In this document: positions 1-8,004 of the stretch, in pieces
Layout: every line of letters starts with the position of its first letter
Position numbering within the stretch: position 1 is the first letter of the stretch
NCBI RefSeq assembly: GCF_013300825.1
Contig: NZ_JAAIMY010000003.1
Coordinates: forward strand, 62,001 to 126,000
Source: Blautia wexlerae
GTDB taxonomy: Bacteria; Bacillota; Clostridia; Lachnospirales; Lachnospiraceae
Reading direction: 5' to 3'
Length of the DNA: 64,000 nucleotides
Notes under the pieces: model-generated
What the model was told of the DNA's origin: nothing
What the model saw: only the letters and a program-made list of their open reading frames with translations
Database searches by the model: none
Made by a program: the position numbers and the translations under genes

Positions 1-641
1 CGGTATCCAAGGTTATCAATGAGCTTTCCATGAAGGGTGCGAAGGTTATTTTCCAGGATGTCCATGTTTCCGGACATGCCTGCCAGGAAGAAATCAAGCT
101 GATCTATTCTCTGGTAAAACCGAAATATGCAATCCCTGTTCATGGTGAATACAGACATCTGACCGCACAGAAAAATGTGGTTGAGGAACTTGGAATCCCC
201 AAAGAGAATATCTTTGTCCTTGCATCCGGAAATATTCTGGAGCTTGACAGCCAGAGTGCACAAGTAACAGGCACTGTACACACAGGAGCAATCCTGGTAG
301 ACGGACTTGGTGTAGGAGATGTAGGAAATATCGTTCTTCGTGACCGTCAGCATCTTGCAGAAGATGGAATTATGATCGTTGTGGTTACGTTGGAACGCCA
401 CAGCAATGTGATTCTTGCAGGACCGGACATTGTTTCCAGAGGCTTCGTATATGTGAGGGAATCTGAGGATCTGATGGATGATGCAAGAGAAGTGGTAGAG
501 AATGCACTGGATTCTTGTCTGGAACGTAATATTACGGATTGGGGCAAGATTAAGACAGTTGTGAAGGATGCGCTCAGTGAATTTTTATGGAAACGTACCA
601 AGAGAAGTCCTATGATCCTGCCTATTATCATGGAGGCATAA
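1..641 (+). CDS. rnj: Ribonuclease J, C-terminal part (gene begins before the window)
   Basis: The reading frame is open from base 3 with no start, so only about 212 C-terminal residues are present. RNase J is a metallo-beta-lactamase/beta-CASP exo- and endoribonuclease that matures and degrades RNA. The visible part has the beta-CASP motif VSGHA followed by the KPKYAIPVHGEYRHL stretch that is typical of the RNase J active-site region, and then the C-terminal dimerisation domain. The YlbF-family gene starts one base after the stop, so the two are probably co-transcribed. Confidence 0.93.
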   Translation, partial: VSKVINELSMKGAKVIFQDVHVSGHACQEEIKLIYSLVKPKYAIPVHGEYRHLTAQKNVVEELGIPKENIFVLASGNILELDSQSAQVTGTVHTGAILVDGLGVGDVGNIVLRDRQHLAEDGIMIVVVTLERHSNVILAGPDIVSRGFVYVRESEDLMDDAREVVENALDSCLERNITDWGKIKTVVKDALSEFLWKRTKRSPMILPIIMEA

Positions 642-642
642 A

Positions 643-987
643 ATGGAATCAAATACAATAGAGGAAAGTATAAAAGGGCTTCTGGAGGCTATAAAGGAGA
701 GTCCTAAATATCTGGAATTTCAGAAGCAGAGTGATATCCTGAAAAAGAAGCCCGAACTGAAGGAACGTGTGGATACATTCAGGGCAGATAATTATAAAGT
801 CCAGAATGAATGTGATTCTGATAATCTGTTTGAAGTTGTAGAGCAGATGGGAAAAGAATCCGCAGAGCTTCGCAGACACCCGGAAGTGAATGCGTATCTG
901 GATGCGGAGCTTGCTTTGTGCAAAATGATGCAGAGAATCTGTATAAAACTGGGAGAAGGTATTGATATAGATGTCCCGGGAATGTGA
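643..987 (+). CDS. YlbF-family protein
   Basis: This 114-aa all-helical, charged protein has no membrane segment or signal. Length and composition match the YlbF/YmcA (Com_YlbF) family. In Bacillus, family members form a complex with RNase Y and affect RNA processing, sporulation and competence. The start lies one base after the RNase J stop. An RNase J-YlbF pairing fits a role in RNA turnover, but that role is inferred here from family and neighbour. Confidence 0.75.
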   Translation: MESNTIEESIKGLLEAIKESPKYLEFQKQSDILKKKPELKERVDTFRADNYKVQNECDSDNLFEVVEQMGKESAELRRHPEVNAYLDAELALCKMMQRICIKLGEGIDIDVPGM

Positions 988-1082
988 TCAGATAAACTGT
1001 AAAACAGTTATCCGGTTGTGATCAGATAACTGAGCGGATGATTATGATTATATCCGCCTGACATACAGAAAGGAAATAGCTT

Positions 1083-1487
1083 ATGAGTGATACCAGAGAA
1101 CGGGCAGGTGCAGCAGGCGTTGTTGTTGCAGGAACGTTTTTTAAGATCGTACTTTATATATGTGTGATAGTTTTACTTTTCTGGGTAGGAAAGGCTTCTT
1201 ATCAGTTTGGACATGATGTCTTTAATCAGCAGGCCATGAGTCCCGGAGAAGGACAGGAAGTTACAGTGGTGATCAAGGAAGATGCTTCCCTGTATAAGAT
1301 TGCCAAAACTCTTCAGAAAAAAGGTCTGGTCAAGAGTGCAACGGTATTTTATGTTCAGGAGAGAATGTCCACTTATCATGGAAAGCTTCAGGCCGGAACG
1401 TATCTGTTAAGTACGGCATATACACCTAATCGTATCATGGGAATTCTGGCAGGTGATGATGAACAGGAAGGGGTAAGTGATTCGTGA
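1083..1487 (+). CDS. Short MltG-like membrane protein (N-terminal LysM-like part only)
   Basis: The 134-aa protein has one membrane helix at about residues 18-40. It is followed by a small domain with the pattern 'VVIKEDASLYKIAKTLQKKGLVKS', given here in two pieces: VVIKEDASLYKIAK and TLQKKGLVKS. This matches the LysM-like domain that precedes the catalytic domain of the endolytic transglycosylase MltG (YceG). The catalytic domain is absent, so lytic activity is unlikely and the protein may be regulatory or a peptidoglycan binder. The start is preceded by a GAAAGGAAAT ribosome site. The end overlaps the start of the methyltransferase gene, so they are probably in one operon. Confidence 0.65.
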   Translation: MSDTRERAGAAGVVVAGTFFKIVLYICVIVLLFWVGKASYQFGHDVFNQQAMSPGEGQEVTVVIKEDASLYKIAKTLQKKGLVKSATVFYVQERMSTYHGKLQAGTYLLSTAYTPNRIMGILAGDDEQEGVSDS

Positions 1488-2128
1488 TAGTTGACGAGCG
1501 GATGCGTACCTATATTAATTCACTGGATATGGGAAATACACCGTTTCTTGAAGAATTGGAGCAGTATGCCATCAGGGAACGAGTGCCGATCATCCGGAGA
1601 GAAATGCAGAGCTTTATAAAAATGTTTCTGGCTGTAAATCGGCCGAAGCGTATTCTGGAGGTGGGGACAGCCATTGGCTTCTCCACACTTCTTATGTGTG
1701 AATATGGTCCGGAGGATCTTGAAATGGTAACGATCGAGAATTATGAGAAGAGGATCCCCATCGCAAAAGAGAATTTCAGGAGAGCCGGTCGGGAAGCGCA
1801 GATTACTCTGCTAGAGGGAGACGCAGGACAGATATTAAAAGAACTGGAAGATTCATTTGACATGATCTTTATGGATGCTGCAAAGGGACAGTATATCAAC
1901 TGGCTTCCGGATGTGATGCGTCTTATGAAAAATGGCGGTGTTCTCATTTCTGACAATGTGCTTCAGGAGGGTGATATCATAGAGTCGCATTATCTGGTAG
2001 AGCGCAGGAACAGAACCATATATAGGAGGATGCGAGAGTATCTGTATGAACTGAAACATAATCCATCCCTGATAACTTCGATCATTCCCCTGGGAGACGG
2101 AGTTACAGTCAGTGTGAAACAGGAGTGA
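1484..2128 (+). CDS. trmR: O-methyltransferase, probable tRNA 5-hydroxyuridine methyltransferase
   Basis: A 214-aa SAM-dependent class I methyltransferase of the YrrM/caffeoyl-CoA-like family. The SAM loop EVGTAIGFSTLLM lies at about residues 59-71, and the acidic metal/substrate motif FMDAAKGQY lies further on. In B. subtilis, YrrM (TrmR) methylates 5-hydroxyuridine at the tRNA wobble base to 5-methoxyuridine and is encoded beside U32-family proteins that make the hydroxyl. The same arrangement is seen here because the next gene is a U32 protein. The GTG start overlaps the preceding stop codon, which suggests translational coupling. Confidence 0.8.
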   Translation: MIVDERMRTYINSLDMGNTPFLEELEQYAIRERVPIIRREMQSFIKMFLAVNRPKRILEVGTAIGFSTLLMCEYGPEDLEMVTIENYEKRIPIAKENFRRAGREAQITLLEGDAGQILKELEDSFDMIFMDAAKGQYINWLPDVMRLMKNGGVLISDNVLQEGDIIESHYLVERRNRTIYRRMREYLYELKHNPSLITSIIPLGDGVTVSVKQE

Positions 2129-2133
2129 ATAAT

Positions 2134-3357
2134 ATGAGAAAAATAGAATTGCTGGTTCCGGCGAGCAGTCTTGAGGTGTTGAAGATTGCTGTTGTTTTCG
2201 GAGCAGATGCAGTATATATCGGTGGAGAAGCCTTTGGACTTCGTGCTAAAGCCAAGAACTTTTCCCATGAAGATATGAAGGAAGGAATCGCCTTTGCCCA
2301 TGCACATGGAGTGAAAGTCTATGTGACTGTAAATATCCTGGCCCATAATTATGATCTGCCGGGTGTGAGGGAATATCTGACAGAGCTGAAAGAACTGAAG
2401 CCGGATGCACTGATTATTGCAGATCCGGGAATCTATATGTATGCAAAGGAAATCTGTCCGGAAATTGAACGCCATATCAGTACACAGGCAAACAATACTA
2501 ACTATGAGACATATCGTTTCTGGTACAATCTGGGAGCAAAGCGTGTGGTAACAGCCAGAGAGCTTTCGCTTGCAGAGATTAAAGAGATCAGAGAGCATAT
2601 TCCGGAGGATATGGAGATTGAAACATTCATCCATGGTGCTATGTGCATTTCCTATTCCGGAAGATGTCTGCTCAGCAATTATCTAGCAGGACGTGATGCC
2701 AATCAGGGAGCCTGTACCCATCCCTGCCGCTGGAAATATTCCATTGTTGAGGAGAAACGTCCGGGAGAATATATGCCTGTATTTGAGAATGAGAGAGGAA
2801 CCTATATCTTTAATTCCAAGGATCTCTGCATGATCGAGCATATGGACGATATCATTAACAGCGGAATCGACAGTCTGAAGATAGAAGGCCGTATGAAAAC
2901 CGCTCTCTATGTTGCAACAGTTGCCAGAACTTACCGCAAGGCAATAGACGACTATATGGAGAGCCCTGAGAAATATCAGGCAAATATGCCATGGTACCAG
3001 GAACAGATTTCCAACTGTACCTACAGACAGTTTACAACCGGATTCTTCTATGGAAAACCGGATGAGAATACACAGATTTATGATAATAATACTTATCAGA
3101 AGGAATATACGTATCTGGGATTTGCTGAGGCAGTGGATGAACGGGGTTATGCGCAGATCACTCAAAGAAATAAATTCTCTGTAGGTGAGACGATTGAAAT
3201 TATGAAACCAGACGGACAGAATGTAGCTGTCACTGTGAAGGGAATTTATGATGAGGAAGGCAATTCCATGGAGAGTGCGCCTCACGCACAGCAGAAGCTG
3301 TTTATCGACCTAGGAACCGAAATCCAGGTTTACGATCTGTTAAGAAGAGCAGAGTGA
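2134..3357 (+). CDS. trhP: U32-family protein, probable tRNA 5-hydroxyuridine synthesis (TrhP-like)
   Basis: A 407-aa U32-family protein. It carries ELLVPASSLEVLK at the N-terminus, GADAVYIGG, and the U32 signature FIHGAMCISYSGRC with the family cysteines. Named 'peptidase U32', the family includes TrhP, which forms 5-hydroxyuridine at tRNA position 34 from prephenate. The upstream TrmR-like methyltransferase would complete 5-methoxyuridine synthesis. I chose the ATG at 2134 over an upstream GTG because AGGAG lies 8 bases before it. The exact substrate is inferred from context. A strong terminator follows directly. Confidence 0.75.
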   Translation: MRKIELLVPASSLEVLKIAVVFGADAVYIGGEAFGLRAKAKNFSHEDMKEGIAFAHAHGVKVYVTVNILAHNYDLPGVREYLTELKELKPDALIIADPGIYMYAKEICPEIERHISTQANNTNYETYRFWYNLGAKRVVTARELSLAEIKEIREHIPEDMEIETFIHGAMCISYSGRCLLSNYLAGRDANQGACTHPCRWKYSIVEEKRPGEYMPVFENERGTYIFNSKDLCMIEHMDDIINSGIDSLKIEGRMKTALYVATVARTYRKAIDDYMESPEKYQANMPWYQEQISNCTYRQFTTGFFYGKPDENTQIYDNNTYQKEYTYLGFAEAVDERGYAQITQRNKFSVGETIEIMKPDGQNVAVTVKGIYDEEGNSMESAPHAQQKLFIDLGTEIQVYDLLRRAE

Positions 3358-3361
3358 TTGA

Positions 3362-3398
3362 TAAACGCAGCCAACGTTAAATTTGTTGGCTGCGTTTA
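3362..3398. terminator. Bidirectional terminator between the U32 gene and the sigK 3' end
   Basis: Perfect 14-bp inverted repeat (3362-3375 and 3385-3398) with a 9-base loop. It ends the U32 operon on the plus strand and, on the minus strand, sigK, whose stop codon lies inside the right arm. Confidence 0.8.
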
Positions 3399-3458
3399 CT
3401 GCATTTGCGGGAAAAGGCCTCGAAGCTTTTGCAGAGCAGTTTTTTCGATTCTGGAGAC
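3396..3458 (-). CDS. sigK: sigK 3' segment (C-terminal 20 codons of the interrupted sigma-K gene)
   Basis: Minus-strand codons here read V-SRIEKTALQKLRGLF-PQMQ and then stop. This is the end of sigma region 4.2 and the C-terminus of a sporulation sigma factor. The sigma-E in the same window continues in the same way after its ISQSY motif ([12 protein letters not shown]). The fragment is too short to be an independent gene. It continues exactly, in frame, the protein that stops at 10040, once the DNA between the two ACAT copies (3457-3460 and 10044-10047) is removed. The joined protein would be 209 aa. Confidence 0.88.
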   Translation of the reverse strand, partial: VSRIEKTALQKLRGLFPQMQ

Positions 3459-3481
3459 ATTCCGCCGCGCCTATTGTAAAC
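3457..3481. other. Element end (att) on the sigK 3' side
   Basis: The crossover tetranucleotide ACAT (3457-3460) is followed inside the element by a GC-rich arm (CCGCCGCGCC) and TATTGTAAAC. The other end has the mirror-image arm, so the excised circle would carry a quasi-palindromic attP of about 50 bp. Confidence 0.7.
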
Positions 3482-3489
3482 GATTGGCC

Positions 3490-5067
3490 CTAAGAAATCG
3501 CTTCCAACTCACGGAAGCGGAATTTGATGATGATTTGTTTGTCTTCGGTCAGTTCCACACGCTCGATGAGGCTGACCAGAAGCTCCCGGCTGGTGTAGGC
3601 AGAATCCAAAAACTGCTGCACCAGCTCTCTTGCTCGGTCTTCTGTGCTGACCGGGCTTTCTTTTTGTGATTCTAGCTCTTTCAGCTTCTCTTCCAGAGAA
3701 GTTCTGTCCATCTTCACTCGCTGATAGATGCGCTCGAAGTCCGCTTCGGCAAGAAGTCCGGTCAGCCAATCCATATACATCTTATCCAGGTTGGCAGTCA
3801 GACTGTCGATCTTATTCTGAATGGACTGGATTTCTGCTTCATGGTTTTCCGCCTTGCGGGCTTTCTCTACTGCATCGGCAGCAATTGGCTGAAGCTTATT
3901 TGGATCAAGATAGGCTTCACAGACTTCTCTTACTTTAGCCAGAACTGCTTCGGTAACGACCTGCTCTTTGATGGAGTGGCAGGAACAGACACCTGCTTTG
4001 GTGAAACGCTGGTAGGTTCGACACACGAAAAACAGTCGATCTTCACCAGATACCGGCGGACGATTTAGCACCGCCATTGGATAATCGCACTCATGGCAGA
4101 AAATCAAGCCTTTTAATAAGAAGTCATAGGTTCTGCTTCGGGTGTGCTTGCGGCTGTTGACCAGCATCCGCACCTTCTGAAAGGTTTCTTTGTCAATCAG
4201 CGGCTCGTGGGTGTTTTCAACTACAACCCAGTTTTCCCGATCTTGTTTCAGACATTTCTTGGACTTGTAGCTGATTTTCACCGTTCGTCCTTGAACCATA
4301 TTGCCCAGGTAGGTTTCGTTCTGCAGCATTTCAGAAATGCGTTCGCTGGACCAAAGTCCGGCATAAGGACCTTTGCGTCCCATATTCCAGCCACAGTAAG
4401 TTGCAGGCGTCGGAACGCCTTCTTCGTTGAGAGTCGTCGCAATCTTTCGGCAGCTCATACCATCCAATGCCATGGCGAAGATTCTGCGCACCACAGGAGC
4501 CACTTTCTCGTCGATGACAATTTTGTTTTTCTCCGTCGGATGCATCTTATAGCCATACATGGGCTTGCCGCCAATGAACTGACCTTTCCGCTGTTTATCC
4601 CGCTTGACGGATTTAATCTTCTTGGAAATGTCTTTGGCATACATATCGTTCATAATGGCACGGAACGGGGTAATGTCATTGGCGGTGGATTCTACACCGG
4701 TGTCAATACCGTCCAACAACGAAATGTAGCGCACTCTCTTTTCGGGGAAGTATCTCTCCATATAATGACCGGTCATGATATAGTCACGGCCCAGACGGGA
4801 TAGGTCTTTGGTGATAACCATGTTGACCTTCTTGGCTTCGATATCCTCAATCATGCGCTGAAAGTCAGGGCGGTCAAAACTGATACCGCTCCAACCATCA
4901 TCGACATAGGTATCGTAGACGGAAAGGCGGTGCTGCTGAACAAATTCATTGAGCAGGGATTTCTGGTTGGTTACACTTTGGGATGGTCCTTCGGTCTCAT
5001 CCTCCTTTGATAAACGGATGTACAATGCGACATGGTAATCCATAGGGTTGCTTATTTCTAAGTACAT
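3490..5067 (-). CDS. Large serine recombinase (probable sigK-element excisionase, SpoIVCA-like)
   Basis: A 525-aa recombinase. The resolvase domain has the nucleophile in YIRLSKEDE (Ser20) and the conserved DDGWSG and TKDLSRLGRD motifs. A recombinase domain follows, and then a zinc ribbon (CHEC plus later cysteines) and a long coiled coil near the C-terminus. It sits 30 bp inside the element, next to the sigK 3' end, which is the position expected of the enzyme that cuts at the ACAT sites. I chose the ATG at 5067 because AAGGAGGAAACT precedes it; the longer frame would start without a ribosome site. It is probably co-transcribed with the 47-aa ORF just upstream. In spore formers the homologue is expressed only in the mother cell. 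Confidence 0.92.
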   Translation of the reverse strand: MYLEISNPMDYHVALYIRLSKEDETEGPSQSVTNQKSLLNEFVQQHRLSVYDTYVDDGWSGISFDRPDFQRMIEDIEAKKVNMVITKDLSRLGRDYIMTGHYMERYFPEKRVRYISLLDGIDTGVESTANDITPFRAIMNDMYAKDISKKIKSVKRDKQRKGQFIGGKPMYGYKMHPTEKNKIVIDEKVAPVVRRIFAMALDGMSCRKIATTLNEEGVPTPATYCGWNMGRKGPYAGLWSSERISEMLQNETYLGNMVQGRTVKISYKSKKCLKQDRENWVVVENTHEPLIDKETFQKVRMLVNSRKHTRSRTYDFLLKGLIFCHECDYPMAVLNRPPVSGEDRLFFVCRTYQRFTKAGVCSCHSIKEQVVTEAVLAKVREVCEAYLDPNKLQPIAADAVEKARKAENHEAEIQSIQNKIDSLTANLDKMYMDWLTGLLAEADFERIYQRVKMDRTSLEEKLKELESQKESPVSTEDRARELVQQFLDSAYTSRELLVSLIERVELTEDKQIIIKFRFRELEAIS

Positions 5068-5094
5068 AGTTTCCTCCTTGAAATAAGCGACCAC

Positions 5095-5238
5095 TCATCG
5101 CAAACATTGTACAACGGGTTTCTCAGATGTCGCAAGGATGCGGACAAGATAAAGCCGAAAAGACTCCTCCAGCAACTCAGCGAGGCTCTTTTCGGCTTCG
5201 GTATATATGCAGTGCACAACAGGCAAGGTTTGTTTCAT
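5095..5238 (-). CDS. Conserved-looking 47-aa ORF upstream of the recombinase
   Basis: An ATG with a strong AAAGGAGGTAGAACGT ribosome site opens a 47-codon frame (MKQTLPVVHCIYTEAEKSL...) that ends 27 bp before the recombinase start. It contains a cysteine-bearing N-terminus and an amphipathic helix rich in Glu and Leu. I do not recognise a named family. Its good initiation site and tight spacing point to a real gene, perhaps a recombinase accessory or directionality factor; that role is a guess from position only. Confidence 0.6.
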   Translation of the reverse strand: MKQTLPVVHCIYTEAEKSLAELLEESFRLYLVRILATSEKPVVQCLR

Positions 5239-5310
5239 ACGTTCTACCTCCTTTGTTCATCGTATGTAAAGGGGCAAATTTTCTTGCCTGTCCATGTTGT
5301 GAAATTGATC

Positions 5311-5350
5311 CATTCCCTAAAAGTGTGCAGATGCACAGTTTTAGGGAATG
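5311..5350. repeat. 40-bp near-perfect palindrome
   Basis: The outer arms CATTCCCTAAAA and TTTTAGGGAATG are perfect 12-bp inverted repeats. The inner bases also pair except for one position. It sits upstream of the 47-aa ORF/recombinase pair, beside the terminator of the neighbouring gene. It could be an operator for recombinase expression or a second terminator-like hairpin. Confidence 0.55.
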
Positions 5351-5353
5351 AAA

Positions 5354-5381
5354 AAGCGACCTGCTGTAAAACAGGTCGCTT
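5354..5381 (-). terminator. Terminator of the metallopeptidase-like gene
   Basis: 10-bp perfect arms (AAGCGACCTG/CAGGTCGCTT) with an 8-base loop, followed on the minus strand by a short T run. It overlaps the stop codon of the gene ending at 5380. Confidence 0.75.
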
Positions 5382-6165
5382 AAAGATTCTGGATTTTATA
5401 ATGGAAGTAAGTACGGAACATCTGCTTGTGGTTCAAAGGAACCGTCTTAAATGGATCAGAATTTAGCAAATCAGGTTCAATCAGCAAGCTCATTGCAAAG
5501 CAGTGGGCGAAGAATTCAGACACATCACAGTCATCTTGATTCACGCCGATCAGGGAAGTGACCAATGCAAAATCTTCTGGCACAACTTCCGGATTACCGG
5601 TCAACGCAATATTGATACAGTGTCCCAACTCATGGAGGAACATACTCTGAGGCGTTGCTTCATGGTCAGTATGGGGAACCAGCATATAGATGTCCGCTGC
5701 CACGCTGCCATCAGCCATCCTCATGCAACGGCAGAAGGAATCTTCTTTCTTATGCCTTTCCTGAAACAGGAAGATGAAAAGGTGCTGATTTTTCAGAACA
5801 CGGTGTGAGAAATCATAAACCCGATCCGCAATACTCATGGCTTCTGCAGCCGATTCTGCTGTCAGAAATTCTTCTCCACATTCTTCGTAGTTCTCAATCA
5901 GATCATCAGCTAGAGCCTTCAGCTGTGCAGCGTTCTCCTCTGTTTTTTCTGCAAAGGCCCAGTTGCGATAGAGATACATCATGCAAGCAGCGTTGCCTTC
6001 GACAACACTCCATCCAGGATGACGATCCATGAATGCTTCCATGATCTGCTGCTCATATCTGGCTCGCAGTTCCTGATGAAGTTGTTTATAATCGTGCTGA
6101 GAATAAGTTGATGCAGCCTGTTTCAGACACGATGCCAGTTCACTCAGTTTTGTGACTCCATTCAT
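5380..6165 (-). CDS. Putative zinc metallopeptidase-like protein (HELGH motif)
   Basis: 261 aa, no signal peptide or membrane helix. The segment FLHELGHCINIAL carries an HExxH zinc-binding motif at about residue 190. The downstream DVSEFFAHCF could supply the third, glutamate, ligand as in gluzincin-type enzymes. The N-terminal half is helical and Glu/Ala-rich. Phage and ICE elements often carry HExxH proteins of the ImmA/IrrE type that cleave repressors; this protein is not a clear member. I prefer the ATG at 6165, which has AAAGGA upstream, over an upstream TTG. Function unknown; a role in element induction is speculative. Confidence 0.6.
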   Translation of the reverse strand: MNGVTKLSELASCLKQAASTYSQHDYKQLHQELRARYEQQIMEAFMDRHPGWSVVEGNAACMMYLYRNWAFAEKTEENAAQLKALADDLIENYEECGEEFLTAESAAEAMSIADRVYDFSHRVLKNQHLFIFLFQERHKKEDSFCRCMRMADGSVAADIYMLVPHTDHEATPQSMFLHELGHCINIALTGNPEVVPEDFALVTSLIGVNQDDCDVSEFFAHCFAMSLLIEPDLLNSDPFKTVPLNHKQMFRTYFHYKIQNL

Positions 6166-6254
6166 GCTCTCACCATCCTTTCTTTTGCTAACCATACTGA
6201 AATCGAACCACAATCCATCTTCTTAGGAGGGGGATGTTCCATCCTACTGTAAAA

Positions 6255-6280
6255 AGCCGCCTGATTTGCGTCAGACGGCT
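6255..6280 (-). terminator. Terminator of the tyrosine integrase pseudogene
   Basis: Arms AGCCGCCTGA and TCAGACGGCT (one mismatch) around a 6-base loop. On the minus strand a run of T follows. It lies just 3' of the integrase remnant. Confidence 0.7.
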
Positions 6281-6284
6281 CTTT

Positions 6285-7457
6285 TTACATCCCTTTATAG
6301 AATTCTTCCTCGAAGTTTTGGGCGCATTGCTTCCGACAGGAATCAATGATATGGCCATATCGTTCCGTGATCATCTCCGCCTGTGCATGACCGGAGTCGC
6401 CTTGTACAGCCTTGATGTTGCCACCGGTTAATACCAATTTATAGCTGATGCTACTGTGCCGTAGGCTATGAAAGGATACCACCGGAAGCCCCAACTGTAG
6501 CAGTTGCTTCTCCAACAATCGTGGCAAGGTTTCCTCCGAAAGAGGTCTGCCGTTGGAATAACGCAAGATCAAATCCGGCTGTTTGCGTTTGACCGGTTTC
6601 AGTGTTTCTTTCCAGTCTCTCAGCACATCCAGAACATAATCAGGCAAATATACCGTTCGGATGCTTGACTGGGTTTTAGGGCGTTTCAGTACTGTCACCG
6701 TTCGCCCCTCATCAAAGGCGGCGGGGAACTGATGAAGGATGTCTTTTCCATTCAGCACATCCACAGCATCTCTGCGCACACGTTTCAGTGTCTTGCTTAC
6801 GGAAATCGTTCCTTTCTGGAAATCCACGTCATCCTAGGTCAAAGCTAAGATCTCACCTTTACGAAGGGACCCGGCAAAAGCCAGATGTACGGCAATGGAC
6901 AGCATTTGGTTGTCACAATTCTGAAGCAGTGTTTTTATTTCATCTGTGGACAGCATCGGGATTTCAGTTGTAAAGGCTTTCGGAACATTGGCTTTTCGAA
7001 ATGGATTCCGTGGTACATACTCCCACAGAACTGCCTGTTCAAATGCACTGTGTAGCAGCTTATGAATGTTGGTCATCACTGAAGACGAAATCTTAGGATC
7101 AGACTTTAGCTTTCCATACAACGCAGCAATTACCTTGGGTGTGAACTCTGACAAGCGCATACTGCCCATGAACGGAATGATATAGTTCCGAATCAGTCCC
7201 TCGTTACTGGTATAGGTAGAGCAGGCCCAGTGTACTCGCCCGTACAACTCCACATATTCCTCTAGGAATTGTCCCAAAGTTCCTTCCTGATACTTAGCCC
7301 GCTCTTTCTCATGCTGTTGGATCAGATCCAGCTGTTCCTTCCGTCTGAGAGCAGCTTCATAGGAATGATAGGTCTCCCACTTCTGCCGTTTCTTTTCTCC
7401 GTCGTATATGGTGTACACCACGCTATAACTTTTGTTCCGTTGAACGATTGATGCCAT
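6285..7457 (-). pseudogene. Tyrosine recombinase/integrase interrupted by one amber codon
   Basis: Two pieces in the same frame make one 390-codon site-specific integrase. The N-terminal piece (7457 down to 6837) has the AP2-like DNA-binding and SAM-like core-binding domains and ends ...SLRKGEILALT. A TAG (6836-6834) follows, and the frame resumes DDVDFQKGTISV. Homologues have a tryptophan here (LTWDDVD), so TGG to TAG is the simplest cause. The catalytic residues Arg (LRKGE), HSLRHS and the Tyr in ERYGHI are all retained. The gene is therefore inactive unless the amber is suppressed. The ribosome site AAAAGGAGGTAT precedes the ATG. Confidence 0.85.
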
Positions 7458-7628
7458 ATCTTATACCTCCTTTTCGTTTTGGCGGCTTTAGAATAGCATC
7501 CCCAGTTTTGAAATTATTTTTGACCGTCCATGTCCAAAATGCGAGCTTTGAATCGTTATTATAGTTAAACCGGAACAGATATCCGGATGTCCAAAAACGA
7601 AATCATGTGTACATAAAGGAGGCTTGTT

Positions 7629-7835
7629 ATGATTCTCAACGAAGTTCTCACTGAAGAATTATTACAGCAGGCTGCAGCCGAACTGGCTACGGCACTCATT
7701 GACAGCTTACCACCTCCAAATGAATGTCATCACAAGTTTTCCGATGGATTTGAAGAAAAGATGCAGTCTTTCATCAAAGGTATAGGCAGCAAATGCTACA
7801 CAGTAGCAATTCAGGATTCTGTAATTCATAAATAA
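7629..7835 (+). CDS. Small hypothetical protein
   Basis: 68 aa (MILNEVLTEELLQQ...), with a strong ATAAAGGAGG ribosome site 7 bases before the ATG. An acidic helical N-terminus is followed by a segment with Cys and His (NECHHKF) and one further Cys. No family recognised. It is divergent from the dead integrase and is closed by its own hairpin terminator, so it is probably a real monocistronic gene of the element. Confidence 0.55.
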   Translation: MILNEVLTEELLQQAAAELATALIDSLPPPNECHHKFSDGFEEKMQSFIKGIGSKCYTVAIQDSVIHK

Positions 7836-7842
7836 GTTAAGC

Positions 7843-7870
7843 GGCGGTTTGGAAAACGTTCCAAATCGCC
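7843..7870 (+). terminator. Hairpin terminator after the 68-aa ORF
   Basis: 12-bp arms with one G/A change (GGCGGTTTGGAA and TTCCAAATCGCC), a 4-base loop, then GTTTCT. Confidence 0.65.
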
Positions 7871-7903
7871 GTTTCTATTATTCCGATATGTGTCGAATGC
7901 TGG

Positions 7904-7932
7904 TTGATAATGTTCCGATGAAGATGTATACT
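7904..7932 (+). promoter_or_regulatory. Promoter of the OLD-type nuclease gene
   Basis: TTGATA (7904-7909), a 17-base spacer and TATACT (7927-7932). This is a near-consensus vegetative sigma-A promoter about 70 bases before the start codon, so the gene is probably expressed in growing cells independently of sigK. Confidence 0.65.
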
Positions 7933-8004
7933 TTAGTTAGTTAAAAACTGTTTAATTAGGTAGGTATTTCTAATATAAAGCAGACTACATATGGAGGGCG
8001 TTTC

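Noticed and set aside
985-1080. Terminator between the YlbF-family and MltG-like genes
   Set aside because: Stems such as GCGGAT/ATCCGC exist but have no T run; the genes may still be co-transcribed.
3358-5466. Several plus-strand frames across the sigK-element recombinase (for example 4144-4803 and 3666-3938)
   Set aside because: They run opposite to an intact recombinase in another frame, lack ribosome sites and show no family features.
5503-6032. Plus-strand frames over the HExxH gene
   Set aside because: Shadow frames of a well-initiated minus-strand gene.
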